64,000 bases of DNA. Source: Thermostichus lividus PCC 6715 (GTDB lineage: Bacteria; Cyanobacteriota; Cyanobacteriia; Thermosynechococcales; Thermosynechococcaceae). A model generated the notes under the pieces. The model ran no database searches. It was not told the origin of the DNA and was given only the letters and a program-made list of their open reading frames with translations. Positions 21,846 to 30,501 of this stretch are shown in pieces (position 1 is the stretch's first letter; each line of letters starts with the position of its first letter). The stretch is taken from positions 1,178,001-1,242,000 of the forward strand of contig NZ_CP018092.1 of the NCBI RefSeq assembly GCF_002754935.1, given 5' to 3'. The position numbers and the translations under genes are program-made.

Positions 21846-22495
21846 TAGGCTGCTGGCAGCAGTTGCAGATCGTCAAAGCAAATCTTTACGGTACTGGTGG
21901 TGCCCCCTTCGTGGGTGGTCACGACCTGCTGACGCATGAGGTAGTAGTTGCCGACTGGTACATAGGTATCTTCAAATTCCATTTGCCGTACCACCTCGTT
22001 GGTTTCAGGATTGCGGAATACGGCAACATAGTTGGTGGAAATGTAGCCAGCGCCAGTATCCAGCGCCTGACGGTGAGTAATGGCAAAGGCAACCCGCCCC
22101 ATCACCCGGCTGACATACACAATTTGGTTGTCGCGCACTTTGTAGTTAGACCCCATAGCGTCGCCGCTGACAAGGATTTCCACCGCACCACTGGCATCCG
22201 TTGCGCCAATACTAAAGGTATTTTTACCGTGGGCGGCCTCAAAGCTGTTGCGTTTGCGGTGAACGATCACATCCCGCAGTTGGTTGTAGAGAGACTCCCG
22301 CACTTGCTCATCGTCAATGCCCGTCACTTCAACGGTATAGTCGGCAGTTACTTTGACCTGACCCTCGTAACACTGCTCACCATCGATCAACTTTACTGTG
22401 GCCGTAAACCCCGGAAAGTGCTCGTCCCATGTATAACGATTTTCGTAAGCGGCACGAAAAAGGGCTTGGGCATCCAGCGCCGATGTCGTTGGCAT
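21845..22495 (-). CDS. DUF3386 family protein
   Basis: A 216-residue soluble protein conserved in cyanobacteria, which I recognise as DUF3386 by its opening ALFRAAYENRYTWDEHFPGF and the end TVKICFDDLQLLPA. It appears to be all-beta in its second half. No signal peptide, transmembrane segment or catalytic motif is visible. Its stop overlaps the rnz start by one base, giving a translationally coupled pair. The connection to tRNA processing is contextual only. The function is unknown. Confidence 0.7.
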   Translation of the reverse strand: MPTTSALDAQALFRAAYENRYTWDEHFPGFTATVKLIDGEQCYEGQVKVTADYTVEVTGIDDEQVRESLYNQLRDVIVHRKRNSFEAAHGKNTFSIGATDASGAVEILVSGDAMGSNYKVRDNQIVYVSRVMGRVAFAITHRQALDTGAGYISTNYVAVFRNPETNEVVRQMEFEDTYVPVGNYYLMRQQVVTTHEGGTTSTVKICFDDLQLLPAA

Positions 22496-22602
22496 GGGGA
22501 GTTCCTCAAATAACGATCGCTACTGATCTAGGATAGCTGATTCTTCCCCCCTTGACGGTTGAGTATATCTAGTGTTCACTGGGGTTAAATCACAGCATAC
22601 TA

Positions 22603-22624
22603 CACTAGATTTATGCCTCTAGTG
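22603..22624. promoter_or_regulatory. Inverted repeat CACTAGA-N8-TCTAGTG upstream of the CobO-like gene
   Basis: A perfect 7-bp inverted repeat with 8 nt between arms lies 36 bp before the ATG at 22660. A further TCTAGTG copy sits at 22568-22574. The spacing suits a dimeric regulator in a promoter region shared with the divergent DUF3386 gene. No regulator is known to me for this sequence. Confidence 0.35.
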
Positions 22625-22659
22625 GCGAATGCGCTGTTGTTGTTGGGCAATAATCAGTC

Positions 22660-23193
22660 ATGGTGGCACAACTCTCGGTTCCAGTGTCTGATGTCTCCAC
22701 ACCTTCTAGCTATGGAATTGAGGGGGTGGTGCAGGTGTTTACCTGTTCGCAGCGACATTTTTTTACCACGGTGATGGCACAGGCGTTGCGGGTCGCTGGC
22801 CAAGGCAGTGGTGTGATCATTTGCCAATTGCTCAAGGGAGGGATTCAAACAGGGGTGGAGCACCCCGTTCAGTTGGGGCAGCATTTAACGTGGTTCCGTC
22901 CGGCCTTGGGGCGATCGCTCGGGGTGGGGGATGACCTTGCAGCGGAGGACATCACGGCGGTGCGATCGCTGTGGCAGCATGTACAAACACTGGTTCAGGA
23001 AGGGAGCTATCGCTTGCTAGTGCTGGATGAACTGAGTTTGGCGATTCAGATGGGGCTGCTCCAAGAAGCGGAGGTCTTAGACTTTTTGCAAAGCCGCCCC
23101 CGCACGCTGGATGTTATCCTAACGGGGTCTGCAATGCCGGAGTCGGTGTTGGCGATCGCCGATCAGATTACCCAACTGCGCCGCCTGGTTTAG
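22660..23193 (+). CDS. CobO/CobA (BtuR)-family protein with degenerate Walker A
   Basis: A 177-residue protein of the cob(I)yrinic acid a,c-diamide adenosyltransferase family. The C-terminal half is clear: LLVLDELSLAIQMGLL, then DVILTGSAMPESVLAIADQIT, equivalent to the CobA/CobO DEI and DVILTGR motifs. Where active enzymes have the ATP-binding GDGKGKT(T/S), this protein has FTCSQRHFFTT, so the P-loop is lost. Cobalamin adenosylation by the usual mechanism is therefore doubtful. It may bind a corrinoid or nucleotide in another way, or have a different job. A cobD gene lies 3.7 kb away. The 3' end overlaps the convergent hydrolase gene by 26 bp. Confidence 0.65.
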   Translation: MVAQLSVPVSDVSTPSSYGIEGVVQVFTCSQRHFFTTVMAQALRVAGQGSGVIICQLLKGGIQTGVEHPVQLGQHLTWFRPALGRSLGVGDDLAAEDITAVRSLWQHVQTLVQEGSYRLLVLDELSLAIQMGLLQEAEVLDFLQSRPRTLDVILTGSAMPESVLAIADQITQLRRLV

Positions 23194-24061
23194 CCGTTGG
23201 TCGGGCATCCAGCCACTCTAGCAAGTATTGGTTCACTAAATCCGGCTGCTCTTGCTGCACAAAGTGGCCACAGTGATCGAGGTAGTGAATATTAAGCGCT
23301 TTGACGTAGGCCTCGGTATTATAGGTGAGTTCCATCCCTAGAACCGGGTCTTGGCGACCCCACAGCATTTGGGTAGGAACACTAAGGTTCCCCCACTCGT
23401 GAGCCAAAATACTGGGTAACGTACCGCGGTAATAGTTCAGCATGCCAGACAGAGCGCCCCGCTGTGCCGCTGCATCTTGGTAAAGGGCAATATCCGCAGG
23501 ACGGATAGCACTCTGGTTTACCGCTGCCCACTGCAACAGGTGGGCGATCGCCCCGTAGTTCCCCCATTCCAAAAGGAGTTCTGGCAGCCACGGCAGTTGA
23601 AACAGCAGCAGATAACTGCTGCGTAACCACTGATCCCAACCACTGGGCACCTGCTTGAGCACACTTGGGTGCGGACACGCCAGCACACTCAACGTCTGAA
23701 TCCGGTCTGGTACTGCGTAAGCCACCCCCCAAGCCACCATGCCGCCCCAATCGTGACCTACCAAGTGGCAGCGGCGATAGCCTAACCCGTCAATGACACC
23801 CACAATATCGAGAATGAGTTCATCAAGAACATAGCTAGCTGGATCCTGCGGCTTATCACTGAGGTTATAGCCGCGCAAATCGAGAGCCACAACCTTATGG
23901 TGATCTGCAAGCTTCGGAATTTGTTGTCGCCACGAGTACCAAAATTCAGGAAAACCGTGCAGCAATAGTACGAGGTCACCCTCTCCCTGAGTCACATAGT
24001 GTAAGCGGATGCCATTCGAGACGATGAACTTGTGAATCCACGGCCCATCAAGGAGAGACAT
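23168..24061 (-). CDS. Alpha/beta hydrolase, epoxide-hydrolase-like
   Basis: A 297-residue cytosolic hydrolase. The oxyanion-hole motif LLLHGFPEFWYSWR (HGxP), the nucleophile elbow VGHDWGGMVAW with Asp instead of Ser, and a C-terminal DHCGHFVQQE providing the catalytic His place it with soluble epoxide hydrolases and haloalkane dehalogenases. An acidic residue in WGRQDPVLG probably completes the triad. The HGFPEFWYSW variant is characteristic of epoxide hydrolases. The substrate is unknown. The start ATG 24061 is the only good one. It converges on the CobO-like gene with a 26-bp overlap. Confidence 0.8.
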   Translation of the reverse strand: MSLLDGPWIHKFIVSNGIRLHYVTQGEGDLVLLLHGFPEFWYSWRQQIPKLADHHKVVALDLRGYNLSDKPQDPASYVLDELILDIVGVIDGLGYRRCHLVGHDWGGMVAWGVAYAVPDRIQTLSVLACPHPSVLKQVPSGWDQWLRSSYLLLFQLPWLPELLLEWGNYGAIAHLLQWAAVNQSAIRPADIALYQDAAAQRGALSGMLNYYRGTLPSILAHEWGNLSVPTQMLWGRQDPVLGMELTYNTEAYVKALNIHYLDHCGHFVQQEQPDLVNQYLLEWLDARPTAKPGGAVG

Positions 24062-24148
24062 ACATCAATTCCACAGTCGGCATTTACACTATACACAGCC
24101 TGCTAAAGGGGGTGGAGTACAGTGATAAAGCAATGATGCTGTTTTTAG

Positions 24149-24409
24149 CTAAATCGGCGGCAAGCCCCACACTGTATGTGTGAATTGTGTTGACTCAAGA
24201 GCAAGCTCAGTTTTCCCGACCAGCGCACTGGATTTGCCCCCTCGGGCTGGTTTGGGAGTCACGTCTGCGGTTTCCCGTTGCAACTTCATCAGCGTGTGGA
24301 CGGTTGTTTTACTCACTTGAAACTGGGCGGCTAGTTTCCGGATAGACGTTGTTCCTGACTCATCAGACGTCACAATGCGCGTCCGTCAATCGAGAGCTAA
24401 GGCAGCCAT
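24149..24409 (-). pseudogene. IS630-type transposase N-terminal remnant
   Basis: Minus-strand reading from ATG 24409 gives MAALALD, then an in-frame TGA (24386-24388), then RTRIVTSDESGTTSIRKLAAQ and FQVSKTTVHTLMK with a following KPARGGK tail. This is the N-terminal helix-turn-helix of IS630-family transposases (SIRKLAxxFxVxxxTV and the PKPxxGG linker). The DDE catalytic domain is absent; only about 75 codons survive. The insertion or its decay separates the hydrolase gene from the methyltransferase gene. Confidence 0.6.
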
Positions 24410-24474
24410 GAACACACTCTCTTGCTGAAACACCATGAAAATAGAGTGTACCCACTTATTAAGGAATCTGCTTT

Positions 24475-25458
24475 ATGAGCTTTATTAACCCTATTTTGAA
24501 AGCCACTGGAAAACTCAATAACTTGTGCTTGACCCTCTGTGTAGTTGGGTCACGTAAAATTTACACTGCAGACGACTTTGGAGCATCCCCGTGGCATATC
24601 TTTGCCCCCAATCTAAAAATCTATGGCATCGATGCGGATCCGGAGGCTTGCGAACAGGCAAATGCAGCCCTAGCCGCACAGAGGATCGATTGGTTTGAGC
24701 AGCATTACCCCCTTGCCTTTGGGGGAGAGGTTGGGCAATCCACACTTTACGTTACCCATGCGGTGCATTGCAGTTCGCTCTATCTCCCTAATGCTGAGTA
24801 TGTGTCTCGCTTTCAGGGGTTTAGTACGGGTTTGAGCCTAGAGGCCAGCATTGAAGTTGAGACCACGACCCTAGATGAATTTGCTAAACGTGAGGCTATT
24901 GAGGCTATTGATGTGCTCAAGGTGGATGTGCAAGGGGCCGACTTAGATGTGCTGCGGGGGGGCAAAGACATTATTCACAAGAGTACGTTAGCAGTGGTGG
25001 TGGAAGTAGAATTTTCCGAGGTTTATAAGGGTCAACCGTTGTTTAGTGATATTGATCAGTATCTGCGTCAGCAGGGGTTTGTGCTTTTTGATTTAGTTAC
25101 CGAGGATGCATGGTGCCGACTGCCGCGACAATTTTCGCCAGTGCGATCGCAACGGCGCGCTGGCCAGTTGCTGTGGGCCGATGCGATTTACTTCAGAGAT
25201 CTGCTGCAGGATAATGCTCAGGTACAGCATTTATACTCGCCGGAGTCGCTGCTGAAGCTGGGGGCGATCGCCGATGCCTTTGAATTTCCTGATTATGCCC
25301 TAGAAATACTCACCCATTTAACCTTGAACCATGGGCAGGATCAGCGCTGGAACTGCCGCCAAGAGATTCTGTCAGCCTTGGAAAATGTCAAATCTGTCAT
25401 TGAGGCTGATTTCGAAACCCTGCCAATTGTTAAGATGCTCAGCCAGCCCTGCGCCTAG
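24475..25458 (+). CDS. FkbM-family methyltransferase
   Basis: A 327-residue protein. IYGIDADPEACEQAN is the SAM-binding acidic loop of a class I methyltransferase, and the FkbM-specific IDVLKVDVQGADLDVLRGG (about residue 145) follows, then VVVEVEFSEVYKGQPLFSDI. The expected GxGxG motif I near the N-terminus is not obvious (VVGSRKIYTADDFGASP), so SAM binding may differ. The C-terminal 100 residues are helical and not part of the domain. FkbM enzymes usually O-methylate sugars or polyketides. AAGGA lies 9 nt before ATG. It is flanked by an IS630 remnant and a small mobile element, a setting that often marks acquired genes. Confidence 0.72.
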   Translation: MSFINPILKATGKLNNLCLTLCVVGSRKIYTADDFGASPWHIFAPNLKIYGIDADPEACEQANAALAAQRIDWFEQHYPLAFGGEVGQSTLYVTHAVHCSSLYLPNAEYVSRFQGFSTGLSLEASIEVETTTLDEFAKREAIEAIDVLKVDVQGADLDVLRGGKDIIHKSTLAVVVEVEFSEVYKGQPLFSDIDQYLRQQGFVLFDLVTEDAWCRLPRQFSPVRSQRRAGQLLWADAIYFRDLLQDNAQVQHLYSPESLLKLGAIADAFEFPDYALEILTHLTLNHGQDQRWNCRQEILSALENVKSVIEADFETLPIVKMLSQPCA

Positions 25459-25529
25459 GAACCCCCCAATGCTGCCAAGTTAGGATGCTTGGCGGTTCTA
25501 AGAGAAGAACTATGCTAAACTGAGGGGCT

Positions 25530-25751
25530 GTAAACTACTCCCAGCTAAAGCAGGGAGCTTTTAGTAGCCCTGCAGTTAGCAAGCCAACCGCGAGCCTCTG
25601 GGGTGGTTTACAACACCCCCAATCGACCGTTACCAGTGCCTTGAACAACCGTTTCTGGTGTCCGCAGTACAATTATAACCTAAAACAACTGAAGTTGCTA
25701 AAGGAGCTTTCCTCCCCGCACTGAAGTACGGGGCTTCCAGCCCTACCCGAT
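25530..25751 (-). mobile_element. tnpB-less miniature element related to the TnpB transposon at 37.9-39.2 kb
   Basis: A 220-bp element with both ends of the 37887-39176 transposon but no tnpB. Its right end has GTAAAC at 25530-25535, an imperfect hairpin at 25538-25557 and a GAGCCTCTG box followed by a GGGGTG/CACCCC hairpin (25600-25619). Its left end has CAACTGAAGTTG (25686-25697), AGGAGCTTTCCTCC and the CCCCG/CGGGG hairpin (25714-25733), then GGGCT and GTGAAA outside. It lies between the FkbM gene and ychF. It is probably mobilised in trans and may retain a guide-RNA scaffold. Ends are approximate to a few bases. Confidence 0.75.
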
Positions 25752-25816
25752 GTGAAAATTCAATCACCCGTTCTAAAGACCTCCGTTAAGACTGTTCAAG
25801 AAAGGCACTAACTACC

Positions 25817-26908
25817 ATGCTGCGAGCCGGAATTGTCGGACTACCCAATGTAGGCAAATCAACATTGTTCAATGCCCTTGTGGCAAATGCAAAAGCAGAG
25901 GCAGCAAATTTCCCCTTTTGTACCATTGAACCCAATGTCGGGGTGGTGGCGGTACCGGATGAACGCCTCGCAGTACTGGCAGCAATTTCCCAATCCGCCC
26001 AAGTGGTGCCCACTCGTGTTGAATTCGTGGATATTGCTGGGTTAGTAAAAGGGGCGAGCAAGGGGGAAGGTCTCGGGAATCAGTTTTTGGCCAATATTCG
26101 TGAGGTGGATGCCATCGTCCATGTGGTGCGCTGCTTTGAGGATGATGACATTGTCCATGTGGCTGGACGGGTTGATCCGGTGGAGGATATGGCCGTTATT
26201 AATTTAGAGTTAGCGCTGGCGGATTTAGCCCAGATTGAGAAGCGGATTGAGCGCACTCGCAAAGCGGCGCGATCGCAAAAAGACGCGCAGATCGAGTTAG
26301 CCGCCCTAGAGAAACTATTGATGATTCTGAATGAGGGAAAGCCAGCTCGTTTGTGTGTGCTAACCCCAGAAGAAGATGCAGCAGTTCGCTTTTTGGGGCT
26401 ACTGACCCGCAAGCCGATGATTTATGCGGCCAATGTTGCTGAGCAGGATCTAGCCACAGGCAATGATTGGAGCGCCGCCGTTCAAGCCGTCGCTCAGGCA
26501 GAAGGTGCAGAGGTGGTGATTGTTTCGGCACAGGTTGAATCTGAATTGGTGGATCTGCCAGAGGAGGATCGCCAAGACTATCTAGACAGTTTAGGGGTGA
26601 GTGAAGGGGGGTTGCGATCGCTCATCCGTGCCACCTACAAGCTGCTGGGGTTACAAACCTTTTTCACCACTGGCCCCAAAGAAACCCGCGCTTGGACAGT
26701 GCCTATGGGGGCTAAAGCGCCACAGGCGGCAGGGGTTATTCACAGTGACTTCGAGCGAGGGTTTATTCGTGCCGAAACGATTAGCTACGACGACCTAGTA
26801 GCGTGTCAGTCGATGAGTGTCGCCAAGGAAAAAGGTCTAATACGCAGCGAGGGCAAGGACTATGTGGTGCAAGAGGGGGATGTGATGCTATTCCGCTTTA
26901 ACGTTTAG
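25817..26908 (+). CDS. ychF: Redox-regulated ribosome-binding ATPase YchF
   Basis: A 363-residue Obg-related ATPase. G1 is GIVGLPNVGKSTLFNAL, and the G2/G3 region contains FCTIEPNVGVV and DIAGLVKGASKGEGLGNQFL. The G4 is NVAE (NxxE instead of NKxD), which accounts for ATP rather than GTP preference. A coiled-coil insert (about 125-190) and a TGS domain at the C-terminus (TFFTTGPKETRAWTV to EGDVMLFRFNV) complete the standard length. It binds ribosomes and acts in stress and translation control. The start ATG 25817 begins MLRAGIVG. Its last 21 bp overlap the convergent cobD gene. Confidence 0.96.
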   Translation: MLRAGIVGLPNVGKSTLFNALVANAKAEAANFPFCTIEPNVGVVAVPDERLAVLAAISQSAQVVPTRVEFVDIAGLVKGASKGEGLGNQFLANIREVDAIVHVVRCFEDDDIVHVAGRVDPVEDMAVINLELALADLAQIEKRIERTRKAARSQKDAQIELAALEKLLMILNEGKPARLCVLTPEEDAAVRFLGLLTRKPMIYAANVAEQDLATGNDWSAAVQAVAQAEGAEVVIVSAQVESELVDLPEEDRQDYLDSLGVSEGGLRSLIRATYKLLGLQTFFTTGPKETRAWTVPMGAKAPQAAGVIHSDFERGFIRAETISYDDLVACQSMSVAKEKGLIRSEGKDYVVQEGDVMLFRFNV

Positions 26909-27988
26909 CAACTGAGACGGCGATATAGACACCCCAAAGTACTGCCCCAATCCCCTCAGCAACTGTTCATGGTCTGAGGGTTGGCGCACTGCAACCCGAA
27001 AGTACCGCTCCCCCAGTTCAGGAAAACTGAGGCAGTCTCGAATCAACAATCGATGGTGCTCTAGGAGGTAGCGTTGTAACGGCAGAACTGATGCCTCAGT
27101 AGTCACTAAAAGAAAGTTGCCATGGCTGGGGCTGGTGATTCTCAGGGTGGGAATTTGATCAAGGGCACGTTGCAGCGCCTCTCGCGCTGGCGCTAGCCAT
27201 TGCCATGTCTGCTCCTGAAACGGGCGATCGCCTAGAGCAGCCACTCCAGCCACTAGGGCAAGGGCATTCACACTCCACGGATCTCGCCACTGCTGCCAGC
27301 GGCGCAAGCGCTCCGGCTGACTAACCACATAGCCCAAGCGCAAACCCGCTAGGCTATAGAACTTAGTGAGCGATCGCAACACAATTAAGTTGGGATACTC
27401 TTTGACGTAGGGTAACACGGTTTGACTGGTGGCTGGCGGCAAAAAGTCCATAAAGGCTTCATCCACAACCACCGTTGCCCCCGTTGCCACTAGAGCCTGC
27501 ACCGCCGATCGCGACCACAAATGCCCCGTTGGATTGTGGGGGTTATTGAGAATAACGGCATCCTCTGGGTGCAGCTTAGCCGCTAGGGCTTGCACATCGT
27601 GGCGCACCTGATCCAGAGGGATGGTAGCCACCGATGCGGCAAATGCCCTCAATGCCCGTCCATAATCTTGGAAGTAAGGGGTAACCAGATATACCCGCGA
27701 GCAGGCCGCACAGTCACGCCCAATCCACGTCAGTAGCTCCGCTGCTCCGTTCCCCACCAGCAGCGTATCGGGGTCAAGGGCATAGGTTGCTGCCAGTGCC
27801 TGAACAAGGGCAGTGCAGGCGGGATCAGGATAATCGCGAATAGCGCCAAGGCCATGATGCAGCGCAGCGACCACCGATGCGGGCGGCCCTAAAGGGTTCA
27901 AACTGGCAGAAAAGTCCAGTAGCTCTTCAGGGGCACACCGGGCGATCGCTGCCGCCCAAACTAAATTACCACCATGGCGCGGAGGCAA
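26888..27988 (-). CDS. cobD: Threonine-phosphate decarboxylase CobD (HisC-like PLP enzyme)
   Basis: A 366-residue fold-type I PLP enzyme. The N-terminal RHGGNLVWAA is the CobD signature. NNPHNPTGHLW and VVDEAFMDF are substrate and PLP contacts, and SLTKFYSLAGLRLGYV holds the PLP Lys. CobD decarboxylates L-threonine O-3-phosphate to the aminopropanol linker of cobalamin. HisC is the alternative, but the RHGGN start and lack of his genes nearby favour CobD. The start TTG 27988 follows AGGTG by five bases and lies 5 bp after hupB, so the two are probably co-transcribed. It overlaps ychF by 21 bp at the 3' ends. Confidence 0.82.
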   Translation of the reverse strand: MPPRHGGNLVWAAAIARCAPEELLDFSASLNPLGPPASVVAALHHGLGAIRDYPDPACTALVQALAATYALDPDTLLVGNGAAELLTWIGRDCAACSRVYLVTPYFQDYGRALRAFAASVATIPLDQVRHDVQALAAKLHPEDAVILNNPHNPTGHLWSRSAVQALVATGATVVVDEAFMDFLPPATSQTVLPYVKEYPNLIVLRSLTKFYSLAGLRLGYVVSQPERLRRWQQWRDPWSVNALALVAGVAALGDRPFQEQTWQWLAPAREALQRALDQIPTLRITSPSHGNFLLVTTEASVLPLQRYLLEHHRLLIRDCLSFPELGERYFRVAVRQPSDHEQLLRGLGQYFGVSISPSQLLNVKAE

Positions 27989-27993
27989 GGCAC

Positions 27994-28314
27994 CTATTTT
28001 TTCTTCCCTTTAGCTGGCTGGGGGGCTGACGGTGCGACTTTTTCTTTGAACAGTTTGCCTGCCGAGAAGGCCGGTACCGTCGTGGCCGGAATTTGCATTT
28101 TTTCCTTGGTCTTGGGATTACGCCCTTCCCGGGCTTTACGCTCTCGGGGTTCAAAGGCACCAAACCCCACCAGCGTCACTTTATCGCCCTTGGAAACCGC
28201 TTCCATGATTTCCTCCACGGTGGCGGAGATAATGGCTTCTACTTGTTTCTTGGTCACATTGTTGGTGCTGTGGGCGCGACCAAACACCGCATCCACTAAC
28301 TCAGCTTTATTCAT
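27994..28314 (-). CDS. hup: HU-family nucleoid protein
   Basis: A 106-residue histone-like protein. MNKAELVDAVFGRA begins the helical dimer interface, VTLVGFGAFEPRERKAREGRNP leads to the DNA-bending arm, and a Lys/Pro-rich tail (about 90-106, ending KGKKK) extends past the usual 90-95 residues. It binds and bends DNA and compacts the nucleoid. Upstream (28315-28590) is AT-rich, about 275 bp, and must hold its promoter. cobD begins 5 bp after its stop. Confidence 0.93.
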   Translation of the reverse strand: MNKAELVDAVFGRAHSTNNVTKKQVEAIISATVEEIMEAVSKGDKVTLVGFGAFEPRERKAREGRNPKTKEKMQIPATTVPAFSAGKLFKEKVAPSAPQPAKGKKK

Positions 28315-28598
28315 GCAAAGACTCCAAAAAACATTAAAGATTGTTTGATTTCAGCGACAGTTGAGTAAAAGGCATGAAACCCTTGCCTATACTTGCTTTC
28401 AAGCCTCATTCTAGAACAGCAAGACTAAAACTGGAACCGTGAAACCTTTAAGATATATAGCTTTGGGGCACTTTTATGTATTAGAAATAGCTAAAACCCT
28501 TATAACGTCAGGATTTCGGCCAGATTAGCAGCCTTGGGTTTAACCTTTTATGGCAAGTTAAGAATTATTACTGATGGTGCTATCCAGTGTCTTGGCAC

Positions 28599-28627
28599 CA
28601 AAAAAGCCCCACAGAGGCAGGGGGCTT
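28599..28627 (-). terminator. Rho-independent terminator of pgk
   Basis: On the minus strand GCCCC-CTGCCTCTGT-GGGGC is followed by TTTTTT, 22 bp after the pgk stop. This is a classic intrinsic terminator and one of the few obvious ones in the window. Confidence 0.8.
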
Positions 28628-28649
28628 CAAGAACTCAAACCGCTACACC

Positions 28650-29852
28650 TTAGGCATCGTCAAGGGCAGCAATGCCGGGTAATTCCTTACCCTCAAGAAG
28701 TTCAAGGCTCGCACCGCCACCCGTGGAAATGTGGCTCATGCGATCGGCAACACCGACTTTTTCGACTGCCGCTACAGAGTCACCCCCGCCAATAATGGTG
28801 GACACCCCTTCACCGGTCAATTCTGCGAGGTAGCGGGCGATCGCCTCAGTTCCTTTGGCAAACTGATCAAATTCAAAGACCCCCATCGGGCCATTCCAAA
28901 TTACCGTTTTGCAGTCTTTTAGCGCCGCTTGGAACAGTTCAATCGAGGCAGGCCCAATGTCTAGCCCCATCCAGCCATCGGGAATGGCCTCCACGCTCAC
29001 CACTTGGCTATTGGCATCCGCTGCAAAGTTGTCGGCCACTACCACATCGGTGGGCAGCAGTAACTCTACCCCCTTCTCCCGTGCCTTGGCTTCTAAGTGC
29101 TTCGCGAGATCTAACTTATCTTCTTCAACCAGCGACTTACCCACACTGAGACCGCGGGCTTTGTAGAACGTAAACACCATGCCGCCACCAATCAGCAGCT
29201 TATCCACTTTTTCCAGTAGCGATTCAATCACCCCAATTTTAGAGGACACTTTTGAGCCACCGACAATAGCGGCTAAAGGACGACGGGGATGCTCAATGGC
29301 ATTTTGTAGATATTCCAGTTCTTTTTCAATTAAAAATCCGGCCACCGACGGGCTAAGGTACTGCGTGACCCCAGCGGTGGAAGCGTGGGCGCGGTGAGCC
29401 GTTCCAAAGGCATCGTTAACATACACATCGGCACAGGCCGCCAGTTGCTTGGCAAATTCGGGATCGTTTTTCTCTTCTTCGGGATGGAAGCGCACATTTT
29501 CCAACAGACACACATCGCCGTTGGCCATGGCTTGCGTGTGTGCTACCACTGCCTCGCCGATACAATCATCCAGCTTGGTAACAGGTCGGTTCAGCAGTTG
29601 CGAGAGCCGCTGTGCCACAGGCGTCAGGCGGAGTTTATCATCAACCCCCTTAGGCCGACCAAGGTGGCTGGCTAAAATGACCTTGGCACCTTTATTAATT
29701 AAATCTTGGATGGTGGGAAGGGCGGCACGGATGCGTGTATCATCCGTAATGGCACCATTGCCATCGAGGGGAACGTTAAAATCAGCTCGTACCAAGACTC
29801 GTTTCCCCGCTAAGTCTGCGGCAGATAACTGAGCAACCGATTTTTTAGACAC
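28650..29852 (-). CDS. pgk: Phosphoglycerate kinase
   Basis: A 400-residue, two-domain monomer that transfers phosphate between ATP and 3-phosphoglycerate in glycolysis and the Calvin cycle. [13 protein letters not shown] is the PGK signature, RAALPTI and ASHLGRPKG bind the triose, the hinge helix is present, and WNGPMGVFE with [11 protein letters not shown] form the nucleotide site. The start GTG 29850-29852 is preceded by AGGAGG. A terminator follows at 28599-28627. The gap to the divergent universal stress gene (about 150 bp) must hold both promoters. Confidence 0.97.
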   Translation of the reverse strand: MSKKSVAQLSAADLAGKRVLVRADFNVPLDGNGAITDDTRIRAALPTIQDLINKGAKVILASHLGRPKGVDDKLRLTPVAQRLSQLLNRPVTKLDDCIGEAVVAHTQAMANGDVCLLENVRFHPEEEKNDPEFAKQLAACADVYVNDAFGTAHRAHASTAGVTQYLSPSVAGFLIEKELEYLQNAIEHPRRPLAAIVGGSKVSSKIGVIESLLEKVDKLLIGGGMVFTFYKARGLSVGKSLVEEDKLDLAKHLEAKAREKGVELLLPTDVVVADNFAADANSQVVSVEAIPDGWMGLDIGPASIELFQAALKDCKTVIWNGPMGVFEFDQFAKGTEAIARYLAELTGEGVSTIIGGGDSVAAVEKVGVADRMSHISTGGGASLELLEGKELPGIAALDDA

Positions 29853-30004
29853 GCTAAAGCCTCCTAACTGCGTTAAAACATGGATGATAGTACTAGGGGC
29901 ATGAAAATCCCGGCCAGCGATGGAGTGAAACGTTACAGATCCCTCACCTAGCCCTCATTCTACCGAAGGGTGTGCCCCAGAAACGACTCTCAGAGGTGAT
30001 ACCC

Positions 30005-30394
30005 ATGTTCAAAACGATTCTCTTCCCCATTGACCGCAGCCGTGATACCCAAGAAGCTATCCCCACGGTTGTGGAGATCGTTAAGCTCTGTCAAAGCCAG
30101 TTAGTATTACTCTCAGTGGAGGAAACCCCTGAGCCAGATGCCGAACTGGAGGCGGCGATTAGCAATTTCCTTGCATCGGCTAAGGAGGCCTTTGCGCAGC
30201 AGGGGATTGCAGCAGAAACGCTGTTGCGACGGGGGAAACCCGCCTTTGTTATCTGCGATGTTGCCGATGAGATTAACGCCAACCTCATTGTGATGGGGTG
30301 TCGCGGGACGGGGTTAACACCGGATGGGTTTCAAGAAAGTGTCAGCAACCGCGTGATTAACCTCGCACCTTGCCCTGTCTTGATTGTGCCCTAG
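30005..30394 (+). CDS. Universal stress protein (UspA family)
   Basis: A 129-residue small cytosolic protein. The N-terminal KTILFPIDRS and the C-terminal VMGCRGTG with NRVINLAPCPVLIVP are the usual UspA segments. The ATP-binding motif of the MJ0577 type (G-2x-G-9x-G-S/T) is only partly kept (GCRGTGLTPDGFQESVSNRV), so nucleotide binding is plausible but not sure. The start ATG 30005 has GAGGTG eight bases upstream, better than a start 33 bp earlier. It is monocistronic. Confidence 0.85.
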   Translation: MFKTILFPIDRSRDTQEAIPTVVEIVKLCQSQLVLLSVEETPEPDAELEAAISNFLASAKEAFAQQGIAAETLLRRGKPAFVICDVADEINANLIVMGCRGTGLTPDGFQESVSNRVINLAPCPVLIVP

Positions 30395-30501
30395 GGAACT
30401 CTGTATTTCGCTATATTTCGGAAGTTGAATTTTCATCACAGGCTGGTCAAGGCTGGGAGTTGCCACCGATGATCAGAGTTAGTGCTTTTTGTGGTGATTG
30501 A

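Noticed and set aside
21863..22513. Long open frame of 216 codons on the plus strand
   Set aside because: It is the antisense of the DUF3386 gene. Its sequence has no family features and the opposite strand has clear conservation and coupling to rnz.
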